This document shows, piece by piece, positions 37,165 through 49,765 of a stretch of 64,000 nt of DNA. The translations under genes were made by a program, and so were the position numbers. This stretch comes from Ulota crispa (taxonomy: Eukaryota > Streptophyta > Bryopsida > Orthotrichales > Orthotrichaceae): assembly GCA_963920765.1 (NCBI GenBank), contig OY987245.1, positions 994,501 to 1,058,500 on the forward strand. The letters run 5' to 3'. Under the pieces are notes generated by a model, which did not search any database, was not told where the DNA came from, and saw nothing but the letters and a program-made list of their open reading frames with translations. Position 1 is the stretch's first letter. Every line of letters begins with the position of its first letter.

Positions 37165-38064
37165 GTACTATTCAAAACTGACATATCTTGCTACGGATAA
37201 GAGATTTTAGATTTGTCATTGCATGGAATTTAGCCTGAGTGGTCTTTATTTTACCAACTGCTAATTTATTCGTCGAGGGAAACAAAACCCGGGCCCGTCA
37301 TTTCTCGCTGCCGTTGGCGGTACACCCTACGAAACACCGGCCCAAGCTCACCAACTTCCAAAGCTCCGCTGACGTGGCCCCAGGAAGCTCAGGGTGGACC
37401 CGACCCGCCATCTCCGTTTCCGTTGAACGTTCACCGGCAGTGGAGTAGTTGTCGCAACGTTCACCTGACGAATGCCATAGCCATCGCACGAACTAGCTCC
37501 GACTCCTACATGCCTCCCGTCCTGTTTCCATACCTTCTTAACCCCCGCATCGCACTTTCTTGTTACCCGTCTCTTGCTCTTTCCACAGACCTATCTCATG
37601 CTGTCTCCAATGCACTATTTCATCTCCAATTTGCCTTGAATTCCGCGGTACTGATACAGCCTTCTTTGACTCGTGCGCTTTCTGTGAATCGACCGGTCCA
37701 TGAGTGCGCAGCATTTTATACAACGAGGTAGCAAAGGTGTTGGTTTAGCGCTTTTGCAAGTCGAGAATTGTGCGATTGAGTGGTTATGACAGCTCTACTG
37801 GCAATTCTAGTTAAGTGCTCTGTGTAAATGTTAATGAAGAACAGAGACTACTTGTATGAGTCGCTTACCGGCTCCTCTGGCTTGTATTCTTTGTGTTGAT
37901 CGGTGGCTGATAGCGAAGCTTTGGAATTAAGGAGATAGAATCTGGTGTTTGGTTAGGTGCTCTTGTGAAATGCGGAGATTGATGTTGTGGTGCTCTTGAG
38001 TTGTTGTGGCAGGTCTTCTTGAAATTCTTCTCGATTACATTGTGTAAAGAGTAATCAAGAACCG
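37165..38064 (+). promoter_or_regulatory. Presumed promoter/5' UTR of the 38065 gene
   Basis: After the last TTAA element the composition turns GC-richer and CT-rich (37260-37740), as in front of the SEC24-like exons, then continues to the ATG at 38065. The open frame 37423-37731 in this stretch has no homologue I know. No clear TATA box. Confidence 0.4.
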
Positions 38065-39114
38065 ATGGAGAACCATATGCCGACGGAAAACCGGCTGTCG
38101 TTGGACATTGACAACGCACCCCTGCTTGGAAACCTCAAGCGCAGCAGTGCGATGGCTGCACTTAGCCCCAAAGAGCGGCAGCGCGTGGAGGCGAAGGCTT
38201 TCAAGGTGCCTGCGCCAGTGCCTCCCGTTTTGAGGGAGCGAAACAAGAAGGGAGACGATGTAAAGCGCATGACAGTGCCCAATCCTGTCAAGGTTCCTGC
38301 CAGAAGCGGCATGAGCTACCCTGAACGGTGCAGTTCTGCCTCTTTCTGGAATTGTTCTTGTCTCTATCCGACAACGTCGAATTCGTTAGAATGGAGAGGT
38401 TTCGAGAGATTGCCGCTTTCTAAGCGCCCCCGTAGAACCTCAGTTCTATACCACCGGTCCTAAGTCTTTTTGGAGCTCTGAGCATAATTCTAGCGCTTTG
38501 AATCAAGCTAATTTGACCATCGGAGAATTAGATGTCAAGTATTTTCATTTTCTTTCAGCTCCAGGTAGTCCCGATTGATTGATGCGGGCTTGCAGGTGCG
38601 TAACATTAGCTATCCGTTGTCCTTCAATTCGTGCGCTGTGTTGTCTGCGCGACTTCTGTCGCTGAATCGAGACCTCATCATAGTAGCAGCAAGCTGCTGG
38701 ACACTGTCTCGGCGTGTGGTAACAAATTAGTTGTCCTTGCAGTTACATGAGCCCAACCGATGCCCTGGTATCCCCAGTCACAAAAGGTGTGCTGGCCCGA
38801 AATCGCAAGCCAATGCGACTCCTGAACCCTTGGGGTCCTCCGAAGGTACGTAGCTGATGCTGTCCTGTCCAACGAAGTTTGGTTCGAGTACATTCATATA
38901 ATAACCAATGCGAGCAGTATCTTGTGTGTGCTTGAAGTGTGTTCATAGACAATGTGTACACGGGTAATATCGACATTATCCTATGCAATGGCTGAGCATC
39001 TTCCGTTCCATTCTCGTAGACTGAAACTGATGTCTGCTGGGCAAATTGCAGGCATTGGAGATCACCTTTCAGGGTGTGTCGAAACCTTCGTCATCGTTGA
39101 AGATTGACTCCTGA
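38065..39114 (+). CDS. Small conserved plant-type protein with SPTD..SPVTK motif
   Basis: Three exons: 38065-38327, 38743-38845 and 39052-39114. Phases agree, giving 142 residues and a TGA at 39112-39114. Donors are GTGCAG and GTACGT; acceptors are TTGCAG and ATTGCAG. The N-terminal part has NLKRSSAMAALSPKERQRV and EAKAFKVPAPVPPV. Exon 2 encodes YMSPTDALVSPVTKGVLARN. The protein is basic, with no membrane segment and no catalytic domain. SP motifs spaced like SPTD-x3-SPVTK resemble minimal CDK/MAPK sites and are loosely reminiscent of Spo12-type cell-cycle proteins; that link is inference. I recall similar plant proteins of unknown function with the KRSSA and SPKERQRVEAKAF stretch. A missed extra exon between 38330 and 38740 cannot be excluded. 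Confidence 0.7.
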
Positions 39115-40625
39115 GTCTCTGCTGATGTTCGAGGCTGGTGTGGGGGAGCCGCACGGGAGTTCACCAATCCTGTCGCCCTTTGCTGGATGCCCACATTGTG
39201 AATTGTAGAACTCATAGTACTAGTTTTTTGTAACATATGTACCCTTAAAAAGTGTTTCTTTTGCTTCCACCTGGGCATCAATCAGGTCCTTCACAGAAGC
39301 AATCATGTGTTTTTAATTGTTGTGAGCATGGCATGTCATGAAATGTCCAACAACAGATTGCAGATAATATCTGTTTTAGTATTGACCTGTAAGCCGCAAG
39401 TGCACGGGTAATTGAGGATTTCTATCGACTGTAAAATTTGAGCAAGTATAATTTAAGTGGAACTCTTTTTCTTTCCATACTAATCGAAACTTCGCTCTGC
39501 ATGGAGATTTGGCTATGTCCTTTGGGTCTTGTTAAGGACCCGTAACCATACTGGCTAGCTTGTGATCTTAGCAGTGCACTAACTTTGCCCCTTGTAATCG
39601 ATTCAAGAACGATATGACTTGCACTCGTGGCACTAGAGTTCATTCACAATTTAATCGAGATCAGTTAAACTTATCCTAAATTTGATCTACACAAAAACTT
39701 ATGAATCCTCTTCTGAATCTGAACAAATCAAGCGATATGTTACACATTACATTTATGAACATCCTTCTTTACATTGAAAAACTAAAATAAATCGTTCTAA
39801 TCGAATTTCAGCTTATAGACAAACTTATTGGCAAATGTAAAATCTCGTGCCGAAGTTACTATACCAAGTACTGTCAACAAATCACAGTACTTACACAATT
39901 ACAATGTAAGGTTATCATTCATTAGCCAGCAAGAGCAACACGGGAGTACACTCTAGTCCCAACGGTCTCGGAACTACTTCGTAATTCACTGTCATCGTTC
40001 AAAACAATGCTACAATGTGCTAGAATTCAATGTCTGGAAATGTGATATCTACACATCTTCCGACAACTAAATAGAAAAGAATTGGCGGAATTTCGGCAAT
40101 TAAGTGACATTCGTGAATAAGTAATCTCTACCCTTCGAAAAACTACTCCCTTTCGAGGAGGAGCACTTTTCAATGACCCGCTTACCAACAGCGGAACAGG
40201 TCGAGGCAAAAAGATGTGAACCCATCGGCACAAATCTATAGTTATCTTCGATATTCTGCTCCAGCGATGGTGTCCTAATGTATGTCCTTGCTAGTTATAT
40301 GTTGTCATTTGGACCATACTCCTTCAGATTCATACAACACCCCTGCTGTAGTTCAAACGCACAAATATCTATAAAATTTACAAAATCCAAACATTCAATT
40401 CAACCAATAGCAGTGTCGGAGCAAGAGGAAACCAAACTACAAGCTGAAGAAGTCGCGTTCCAAAACTCTACAAGGATGTTAGAGCTGTGACAATCACTTC
40501 TTATTTCACAGCACAGCCGAATCTGCAACGTAGCCAAGCAATTGGATTTGTGTCGGTCTAGCAGTCTGGTGACTGGTGCAACTAGGGAAACTTTTCCAAA
40601 GAAATTACTGCACTGGGCTTCTGAA
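39115..40625. other. Convergent 3' flanks
   Basis: Holds the 3' UTRs of the plus-strand 38065 gene and the minus-strand SSL gene, which converge here. No further gene recognised. Confidence 0.45.
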
Positions 40626-42480
40626 TTAGGGTTTAGGAAGAGTGTAAACGACGACTTGAGGCAACAGCACCGATCCGATGTAGAGCTTGCCGTCATGCTC
40701 TTCGACTTCGCTGATCTTGGAGGCGATCAGGCCGCCTTCGTCTTCCAGAGCCTCCTTGAACTCGCCGCTGGGGCCGTACCGGAAGATGAGGCCGTGGGGC
40801 TTCCCCGCCAGCATCTTGTACACGACGCCCACGGGGACGGGGAGGCGGAAGATGAGCTTGCGGAGCAGGGGCTGCGTGCCCAGGAACGCCTCCAACGACG
40901 TTCGCGGGCAATGGCACGCGATCCAGAAGTCGCCCGCGTCGTTGCGGCGCACGTTGTCGGGGTACCCTGGTATGTCCGCGAACAGCTCGTGAGTGCCTGC
41001 TTTCTCGCCCTTCAGCCAGTACCGCAACAACCTGCGTATATATTCACAGCATTCCGTTCTTAGTAAGTTAGGGTTTTGAAGTGCACAAACATCCTACTTC
41101 TGCTTGCTCTCGCAATGACAATGTGTGACACGATCCTAGTTTGAAGGGCGTCGTGATCCCTTCTCCAAAATTCTTGAAATCAAGGTGAAATAAGATGTGC
41201 GTAAAAGAAAGGTGTCAAAAGCATCTTTGATATCCGGACTCTTCCTTCGAAAAGAAGAGACGCACCCGAGGTGTCAGGAGCAAGTTTCAAGAGTTTTGTT
41301 GAAATTATGAGCTCTGCAGAAAATTCATTCGACGAATTGGACAGAGAGAATTAGGGCTGGGTGGAACTACCTGCCCAGGCGGCCTTCGGCGACGACGAGA
41401 AAGGTGCCGTCCTTACTCACTGCGACACCGTTGGAGAACCGGAGGTGGTCGAGCACCACGGTGGTCTCTGTGGTGGCGGGGTTGTACTTGATGAGCCGGC
41501 CTGTGTCGTCGGCTTCCATGAGGCAATGAAGGAATTGCCTGCGCTGCCAGTGCGTGGAGCTGTCGGTGAAGTAGAGGTTACCCTCGTCATCGAAGTCGAG
41601 GTCGTTGACGAACTTCATTCGCACATCGTCGATCGCATTCAACACAAGCTCCGCTTGCCCACCTTCGGCTCCCACTTTCATGATGCCCAGATACGCGTCG
41701 GCGATCCATAGATCCCCGGTCGCTTTGTTGAAGCGGAGGCCCAACGGTCGCCCGCACACGTGCTCGTGGGCGAAGTTCGGCGCCAGCGGGCTCTTGGGCG
41801 CACATGCTGCCGACCTGCGCCATTCCAATTGAAACAGCACTGGTCAGAATAAGCACACAAATCCTGCGCTGGTGACAGATCGCTTTAGCAGATGAGAACC
41901 AACCCTGGCTGAATATAAGCACTCAGAATTCTGCCCCCACTGTCGGCACTTAAGCCCTTAGGATTAAGCAAGTGAAAAGAGACGGTGAAAAGGAGGACAT
42001 AGCTGCCGAAAACTGGCAGTGTACAAGGCAAAGGAGCACTGTCACAGCAGGATGGCAGGATTCTGAGAAAGACGAACCTTAGTGCTTGATATGTTTGAAA
42101 AAGCAGCAAAGCTCACTGATCAGAAACGTGTCCCCGTACCTGTTTTGCGAGGTGTATGCGAAGGTGGTCCAACCAAGCTCCGGACCGTCGTAACGGAGGA
42201 CGCGGCCATCGCTGACACCAGTATACGGCCCGCGGCCTTGGGAGTCGAAGGCCAGGCTCTCGGGCCCGAGCATTTGGCCTCGCCACGTGATTACTCCGTT
42301 GCGCAACTTGTTCTCCGTGTCGCGAGAGAAGTCCTCGTACTTGCCCGCCGGAGGGGCTGCGATGTAGTGCGGCGTGAACTCGGCAACGCCTCGCCCCATT
42401 GACACCTTCCATGGATCGGCTCTCAAAACCCACGCCAATCCCACCACGAGCACAAGGCCCACAGCTGCGATCGGAGTCAT
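40626..42480 (-). CDS. SSL: Strictosidine-synthase-like (SSL) / APMAP-type six-bladed propeller protein
   Basis: Three exons on the minus strand: 42140-42480, 41371-41814 and 40626-41031. Phases match, giving 396 residues, the usual length for plant SSL proteins. The N-terminus MTPIAAVGLVLVVGLAWVL is a signal anchor pointing the propeller into the secretory pathway or vacuole. Family blocks: LGPESLAFDSQGRGPYTG, DGRVLRYDG, CGRPLGLRFN, LWIADAYLGIMKV, FVNDLDFDDEGNLYFTDSS, HLRFSNGVAVSKDGTFLVV, FADIPGYPDNVRRND and GDFWIACHCPR. The fold is that of strictosidine synthase, but this branch is widespread in plants without indole alkaloids, and hydrolase/lactonase-like or structural roles are more likely. 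The start is the Met before the hydrophobic anchor; an in-frame Met 30 codons upstream would put a polar stretch ahead of it. No damage seen. Confidence 0.9.
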
Positions 42481-43386
42481 TCTCCCCACCACTTGTAAAT
42501 CCCTTGCACCGGATCTGTACTGGTGCACAACACTTACTCGCAAGCCCGTGGTTTGCCTGCACACATCCACGAAGTAGTGCCCGCTCTGAGTGACATTCTC
42601 TCCAATTCCACTCGCTATCGCAAGACAACAAGCCTGATGTCGACAATGACGACGGCAACAGCAAATGCCGTGCCTCGTCCACTAAAAAGCAATGCACCCT
42701 CACCCACCCCCGATTAATTCTTTTTCTAGAAAATTGCTAGTGGCGATGGACTTCAGCACCTTTATCGCCTTATTTCTCTTCGGGCAAGTCAAACTTGTCA
42801 ACTAGCAAAAAGACGCATCTTTACAATTAGAGTGCGACAGAACTAGTAAACAGTGACAAGCAAAAAACCTCGTCGAGGGAGGGCAATCAGCTAGCCAACA
42901 TTTGTGGAATCGCGAGACCACAACGAAGCAGTAATCAGGGACGAAGATAAACTAAGGCGGTCGAAGGACAGCGACGAACTCCACGCACTCCAAGTATGCT
43001 TGCACCAATTTGTGCAACAGCAGTGGGTTGAAAGCGAGCAAGAGAGTGGGGGAAGGTAGTCTGGTAGGTGGGTGGGGGAAAAGAAGCCGCCTTGACGATG
43101 GCAATGGCGACAGCCTCCCTTCTTCACCAAAGCATGAATTTGTTTAGAATGCACAACTGTCGTCCCCCACTGGCGTGCCTGAAGTCCAAGTCGTCCCAAG
43201 GGTCTCCCTAAGGTCGTCCCTAGGGTCTTCCCTCCTTCCGAAGCTTCTCTTATTCCCCCACTCACTTTCTATCTGTCATCTCAAAAGAATAGAAAAGAAA
43301 TGAAAGAGGTGGTTTATATTATGTCCCACGACCCAACTCCACAAAGTTCAATGCAACTTCATGTTGAATTTGTTAAGGATTAAAAG
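42481..43386. other. 5' flank of the SSL gene and spacer
   Basis: Likely 5' UTR and promoter of the minus-strand SSL gene (42481-42710), then spacer. Open frames here are GC-driven shadows without family resemblance. Confidence 0.45.
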
Positions 43387-43712
43387 AAGGGAAAATTTCA
43401 TGGATGCCCCTCAAGTTTGCAATATTTACATAGATACCCTTGGTTTTTCAGAAATTGCACAAATACCCTTGAAACATAATTTTATAGACATTTATATGTT
43501 GTGCTTGTACTTCCTTTATGATCAGTGTTGAAGAAGGGAATTTAATGAAACAAAAAGAAGCAACACGTGCACAAAGGAAGAAGGGAAGTGGTACACACAA
43601 CAAAATAAACCCCCAATTTTTTTGATTCAAGGATATTTGTGTAATTTCTGAAAAAGCAAGGATATCTATGTAAATATTGCAAACTTGAGGGGCATCCATG
43701 AAATTTTCCCTT
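43387..43712. mobile_element. MITE family J, copy 1 (326 bp)
   Basis: Near-perfect inverted arms of about 85 bp starting GGGAAAATTTCATGGATGCC; the same sequence inverted ends at 43710. Interior non-coding. A sister copy is at 44645-44967. Confidence 0.9.
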
Positions 43713-44644
43713 GAAAGAAACACTGAAAAAGGCTTATAGACTTTGTATAGAGTGTACCAAAAGTGGTGGGACCTGGTTAGTAAGTTCACTTTTAGCTTTG
43801 GCTATGATTAGTAACAAAGTTTCACTTTACTGTTGTTAACTTTTATAGAAAGGGGTTGCTGTAGCATTTCTTGGTGAATCAAGATTTGGGACTTGGGGGC
43901 ATAGAGTGAAGTTAAATGTCTTACAATTCAAGCGCTCTACCAATCAGATTTTTAGAATTTAGTAAGACTTGGGACCTAGGACCTGGAACGTATTATGAGC
44001 AGCTAAAGTGCAAGCTAAGGTATAAGATAGAGGGACCTCATGTAATCTGTAACCCTCATTCAGCTTCCTTGAAAGGTCCACCCAAGTTGTTTTTTCAAGC
44101 TTGCATATCAAATTAAATGCAATGGCCAATCAAATTCTTGTGCTTAGGCACTCTCTGTCCATGATCAATTACAAGGGTTGCTTATAGGGTCTAACTCAAG
44201 TTTTTTGTTTGCATATACCTCTTAAAAATATACATGAGGAATTTTCTCAAGGTGAAAGTCGATCATTTTCACAAATTGATTTTTCAAACAAATCTAATAA
44301 ATAACTGTATTTAGGGTTCTATCTTTACAACATATATATGTAACCTTACCTTGAGGGCCGTTTGCAAAAAACTCTTGGGTATTTGCAAATCCAACTCTCC
44401 TTGGCAGCGTGGTCTTGGTCCGAAGACTTTCAGGAGCCTGGACTGACTTCGGAGACCCCTTACCTGGACCTTGACCTACAAAGCAGAGAGAGTTGCTGAG
44501 TCAACTGATACACTTCGGTAAAAAATTGGGATTTCAAAGCCTCACACTGCGGGTATGTCCTAGATCTTGCTTCGCTTATATTTACATGGTAGCATTTTTG
44601 AAAAAAAGTTAGTGTAAGAAAAAATGGAACTATAGTATAAGTAA
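43713..44644. other. Spacer between the two J elements
   Basis: No gene recognised in about 930 bases. Confidence 0.4.
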
Positions 44645-44967
44645 GCAGAAAATTCATGGATACCCCTGAAGTTTGCAATATTTGCATAGATATCCTTGCT
44701 TTTTCAGAAATTGCACAAATATCCTTGAACTAAAAAAATTGGGAATTTGTTTTGTTGTGCATGCCACTTCCCTTCTTCCTTTGTGCTCATGTTGTTTATT
44801 TTTTGTTTCATTACATTCTCTTCTTCAACTATGGTCATGAAGGAAGTACAAACACAACAAATAAATGCCTAAAAATTATGATCCAAAGGTATTTGTGCAA
44901 TTTCCGAAAAAGCAGGGGTATCTATGCAAATATTGCAAACTTCAGGGGTATGCATGAAATTTTCCCT
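44645..44967. mobile_element. MITE family J, copy 2 (323 bp)
   Basis: Same arms as copy 1 (CATGGATACCCCTGAAGTTT and its inverse near 44938-44956), with the interior inverted relative to copy 1 or rearranged; the outer bases are slightly eroded. Confidence 0.85.
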
Positions 44968-45416
44968 GTAAGTAACGGCGAACAGTCAAAACTATAGCCC
45001 AAACGGATAGTCGAGTTCCAACAAAACATATCGTATAAAAGTCTCAAGCCCATTTCCCAACATTGTTTTTCGCCTTTTACGACTAGACAAAGTTACATTG
45101 GTTTGTTGATCATGTGAAATTGTGGTCCCTGGTGGAAAAACTTAGATTTATGTACATACAAAATAAAAGTAAAAATTAATTCATTTTGACCCAATTGAAA
45201 TAAAATTATTTTTATTAGCATAAAATAGTATACCACCTCGTTGGTGTGCCAAGGCCAAAGCCACTCATAAAAGCAGAGAATGATTGTTATGATAATAAAC
45301 CATGTAAAACAATTATTATAATATTTTAAATATGTTTTTTCTCAATATCTTACCTCGTTTCAACACAATCCACCTTATCACCCAAAAATGGCATGAATGC
45401 AATCTCCAAACCCCTC
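44968..45416. other. Spacer
   Basis: No gene recognised. Confidence 0.4.
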
Positions 45417-45420
45417 TTAA

Positions 45421-45776
45421 CCCCTAAACGCCCTTGAGGACGTTTTTTGTCCTCTGACCCTAAAAAAACATTTTGTTCAATAGAAAAAAGTTGCTTTCAT
45501 CTTTCTTTTTTTTTAAAGTGACAAAAAACTTATGATTCATCATAGAAGGCAAATAACAATCTTATCAAATATGCTCATATTTTTAAGTAACCTAGATTGT
45601 GAGAAAATTCAAAATCATGGTGTTAAGTCCCAAGTTGCCCTTATTGCAATTTTCATGAGGTCGGCATGCACTATTGACTTTTGAAACTTTTAGAAGCGGT
45701 AGTGGTGCTCATTTATCAAAACACTATTGAAGCTAGAGTGTGGGCAAGCCACAGGCACCTAGCAGACATTTAAGGG
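45421..45776. mobile_element. TTAA element A3 (356 bp, inverted relative to A1/A2)
   Basis: TTAA at 45417-45420 and 45777-45780. Ends CCCCTAAACGCCC and CATTTAAGGG. The interior at 45600-45710 is the reverse complement of family A (CAATTTTCATGAGG block). Confidence 0.9.
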
Positions 45777-46001
45777 TTAAAGAAAAATTAGGTTCGGCAA
45801 ATGAGTGGATGAAAAGTCACTAATAGTAGCTGACTTTATGGATGAATGTGCAAAAGTGGATGCTTTTGTCCATTTGTACCTGACCTTCATGCAATAAGGT
45901 AGACACACCCATTCTTGATTGCTCCCCAATTTTGCATCCTATTTTTGATGCTTTCATTGCACACTCCGATGAACCCATATTGGATTTGTGAACACTCTTG
46001 C

Positions 46002-46131
46002 ACTACAAGAAAACGCTATCAATTTGGTCATTTTTGTAGATTTGGACTTGTCAATTTGGACGTTTTTTTGTCAATATGGACAGGTTTAGTCAATTTAGAC
46101 GTATCAATTTAGACATTGTTTTCTTGTAGTG
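46002..46131. mobile_element. CACTA-type miniature element (130 bp)
   Basis: Terminal inverted repeat CACTACAAGAAAAC at the left and GTTTTCTTGTAGTG at the right, the standard En/Spm (CACTA) terminus. The interior has tandem CAATTTGGAC-like units. A clean 3-bp target duplication is not evident. Confidence 0.9.
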
Positions 46132-47269
46132 CTTGCACAAGCAAATCTTGCCACATGTCAATTGGTGAGCTGCTTTGAGATGATTGGGATTGGGACCAGC
46201 GTAAACTATCTTGGCAAAAATTTGCCTAAATCTTACCTTGAAACCGGCCTGGCAACTTGAACACTAGTAAAAATCTCTGAAAAAATGGATGAATTTGCTA
46301 AAACCCTCCCTAAGTTTCAATAGATTCGCCAGATTTTGGATGAAATTTATTAAAATTAGTAAATTTTTTGGATGAACAAGTAGAAGTTAATGAATCTATC
46401 CAATTTTTCCTTACTTGCTTGCATGGTGGGATACGTGTTGGTCTACCAACAAAAATCCAAAAAATATGTGCTGATTGGGACCATCAAGTGCCATTGTAAA
46501 AACACATCCAAGCAGTTTCAAAGTTAGTCTAAAACCGCTAATAGGAGTCCTATGAACTACAACTTTATCCTTTGATATAAAACAATCTACAATACTTTTC
46601 TCACAAAAATTACATTCCATGATATTTTGTTGAAAGACTAACCCTAATGATTTTTTCCCTGAATTTTCTGAGACTTTGAGGTACCCAAACCCCTAAACGG
46701 TCGGGTATGGGTATGTCGACCTTAGGGGGTGCTTTGTGCTTGCATTGGATAAACCAAAAGAATTCCCTCATGCGGCACATTCAGGAAAACGACAAAGCCC
46801 TTCCCAGAAGGCGGGGTTGACTCAGCTTTTAATTTTCTGGTGAATTTTAGTCCAAATCGTACTTCGATTTGTGACTCGCTATCGTAACACTAGAAAAATT
46901 GGGTGAAAAAATGGCTGAAATTATCAAAACCCTTCCCATACAAACAATGGGATGAGAGGCAGTGTTTTTTTATTTGGCGATTTGGTGTTTGGCACCAAAA
47001 AAATTCTGGCTAAAAATTGTGACAAAAAACTTGGATGAAATTGCCAAAAAAGCTTCAAATTAAAAAAATCTTGGATGAAATTGCCAAATTGTGTATGAAA
47101 ACCAAATTATAGACATGTAGTATGTGCTAATGTGATATTTTCTATCTTTTATGTGGATGAATGTTGAAATTTGGAGCACCACTATAACATTATAAATCAC
47201 CACTTTGATACCTCGTACAAAATGAAAAAAAAAAAAAAAAAAAAAACTTGATGAGAGCTACTACTCTTA
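46132..47269. other. Spacer with dispersed repeats and a poly-A run
   Basis: Contains repeated GGATGAAATTGCCAAA-like phrases and 22 A at 47225-47246. A lone CCCCTAAACGG at 46689 resembles a TTAA-element end, but no partner or TTAA was found. Confidence 0.45.
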
Positions 47270-47391
47270 GGGTATGTTCACACTTGGTGTTAAGAGGCTT
47301 AATAGCAAGGAAAAATTAGATGTATTTAGATACACCTTTAGACTACATTCATATTGCTGGTACCCCTCTAATACCAAGTGTGAACATACTC
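47270..47391. mobile_element. Small MITE with GTATGTTCACACTTGGT ends
   Basis: Inverted ends GGTATGTTCACACTTGGTGT and ACCAAGTGTGAACATACTC, about 122 bp, near TTA/TGA flanks; possibly PIF/Harbinger or hAT related. Non-coding. Confidence 0.8.
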
Positions 47392-48358
47392 TGAGTATAT
47401 TTAATGGAAAAACTTATGGATGAAAGTTATTATTATTGGTAAATTTTATGGACAAAACATTTGAATGAAAGCTACTACTAATAGTAGATTTTATGGATAA
47501 ATGTGCACACTTTGTTTGTTGTACTCAAACTTTCCTTATCTGCTTGCATTGTTGGGTGCATATTGCACAACCAACGAAAAATAAAATTTAAAGGTTGGGC
47601 TAACTTAAGTCCTTGAAAACCAAGTTTGATGTAAGAATATGTACACTAAATATTGTATTTAGGTTGCCTTGGCAATTAGGCTGCCTTACCCTAGTAAGTT
47701 ACCTCATGACTCATCAATTGACCACATGGAGGTACATGTCATTCTCTAGATACTTGGATTTCACATGGATTATAATTAGGACAACTCTAGTTTGTTTTTA
47801 TGTAACTTTGTTGTTGTTACAAGGTATTTTGAAATTTATTTTACAGTAATTTTTTATAAAAGTTTGTCTCAAAATTTGTAGCAGCTAAATATTTAAATAG
47901 TGTAAAAGGTCAAGAAATTAGTGTAGAGCAACCAAAATGCAATATTCAGTGCCAATGTTATAAGAAGCTTTTTTATTGAAGCTTCAAAGTTTGAGCAGCT
48001 TTGTTGCAAAAATTAAGATAGCGTTGATATAGCGTAAATATTACATTTAGATTGCCCCGCACTAATACCTTTATATTTTACACTAAATATATACCTACTT
48101 ATATTGAAAAAAATTCATCCATAATTATTGTAACAAACAGTTTTTAAAGGGTTTGTCAATAATAACAAAGTTGCCAAAAAAAAAAAACTATTTGCATCTA
48201 GGTTGTAAATCATATGAAATCCTAATATCTAAAAAGTTGCATGTGCCTCTAGCTGTCAAACTACAAGTCAATCATGAGATAACTTTCCAAAGTAAGAAGA
48301 CCTAATTGTTATGACAACCAAAATGCAATATTTAGAGTAGTGCTTTATTTCTTTTTAA
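47392..48358. other. AT-rich spacer, part of dispersed repeat Q
   Basis: The segment 47480-47590 matches repeat Q. No gene. Confidence 0.45.
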
Positions 48359-48362
48359 TTAA

Positions 48363-49123
48363 CCCCTAAAGTTTTTTGAGTAAGGTTTCACCTCAATCCC
48401 TCCAAAACTGTCATTTCTAGTACAAGTACCAAATTTTAGATTTTTTTTTTTTGGACACATGTGACCATAAGACCTTGTAGTAAACTAGTTTCAAAAGATG
48501 TGAAAAATTTTGGAAAATTTTCCACCATGTAGTTTGTAAGATATTTGTGTTTAAATTGACAAAAAGCCATTCTTTGTCCTTGCAAAAACTTGGGCAGCTC
48601 TTCATAGGGTCATACTTGTATGAATTCTTTTTGCATAATGATTGCAACTCTTTGGATTCATGCTTCAAGGCAAGTTGAATACATGCTTCAACGTTTTCAA
48701 ATCATTTGGGATTGTACAACACATAGGGTAAAAATAGTAAGTGAATAAAAGTAGAGAATGAATCAAAAAACAAAATTGTTAAAAAATTAATTATGGAAAT
48801 GAAAATTGCCAATCCTAATGGTTGTAATGATGCAATAAACAATCTACATCCTTTGGTTTTATTGTTCCTCCAAAATTTTGAAAATTGAGTAAAACAAAGG
48901 ATATTAAGATTTATTTTAGATTAGAGAATCCACAATTGCTTGCAAACAAAAACTCCTCATAACTTTCATCTCATTGATCAAAATGGAATGATTCAAAGCT
49001 TTCCACATACACATAAATATCCTAAATCATTTAAAAAAATTTGGTTTTGAAAAAAAAGATTTTTTATTAGCTACCCAAATTGCCTGGCTAGGAGAAAAAG
49101 TAGCATATCATGCCATAACTTTT
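48363..49123. mobile_element. TTAA element D4, truncated by M1
   Basis: The left end TTAA-CCCCTAAAG is at 48359-48366. The interior at 48960-49090 matches D2 (ATGATTCAAAGCT, CCACATACACATAAAT-like blocks). The expected right end is not found; sequence is interrupted by the palindromic M1 element. Confidence 0.65.
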
Positions 49124-49526
49124 GGGAATTGGTATGTGCACACCCGGGGTTTGATATATGCACACATGGGGGGGATGAATTTTAGATATTTATTATCAAC
49201 AAGGTGAATTTGAAAAATATGAATTCAGATTTAGAGACCTTGATTTAATCTAGAACCACAAAGGAAGTTACAATTAAACAACACACAATGAAAAAGCTCA
49301 ACTTTTTTTATAAACAAGGGTAAAAGTAATAATTGCTCCGTAGCTGAGCTTTTACACTTGGCATTGTTTAATTATAACCTCCTTTGTGGTTCTACACTAA
49401 GTCAAGAATTCTTAACCCAAATTTGAATTTAGATTTTTCCAAATTCACTTATTGATGGTAAATACCTAAAATATACCCCCCCTAGGTGTGCATATATCAA
49501 ACCCTAGATGTGCACATATCAATTCC
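49124..49526. mobile_element. Palindromic element M1 (about 400 bp)
   Basis: Arms start GGGAATTGGTATGTGCACAC and end with the inverse near 49503-49526. Each terminus has one or two copies of the TTTGATATATGCACA-type motif that, in M2, is the unit of the large minisatellite. Confidence 0.85.
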
Positions 49527-49765
49527 TAAACTTTTTACTTATAATTCCAAATGCAATTTAATTTAGTGCATATGAAAGATACTCCTTGTCTCCTCCACCT
49601 TCCATTTACAATTTAGCTCAGAATATGAAAATCTTTAATCTCAAGTACCTACTTGAGATTACTATGTTAGCCAAAAAAAAAACATCCCCATGTCAGCTTT
49701 ATTCATCTAACAGTTCCTTTTAGTTTTGCATCTTGTTTGCCAGATCCATTATTGCCCAATTTCTT
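49527..49765. other. Short spacer between M1 and W
   Basis: About 240 bases; possibly the remaining part of D4, not recognisable. Confidence 0.35.

Noticed and set aside
40542..41063. 173-codon plus frame
   Set aside because: Antisense of SSL exon 3; the minus strand carries the conserved propeller motifs.
42113..42703. 196-codon minus frame overlapping SSL exon 1
   Set aside because: It conflicts with the SSL frame, which has family motifs and matching splice phases.
46687..46720. Another TTAA-element terminus (CCCCTAAACGG)
   Set aside because: No TTAA beside it and no partner end found, so it may be a remnant or chance.
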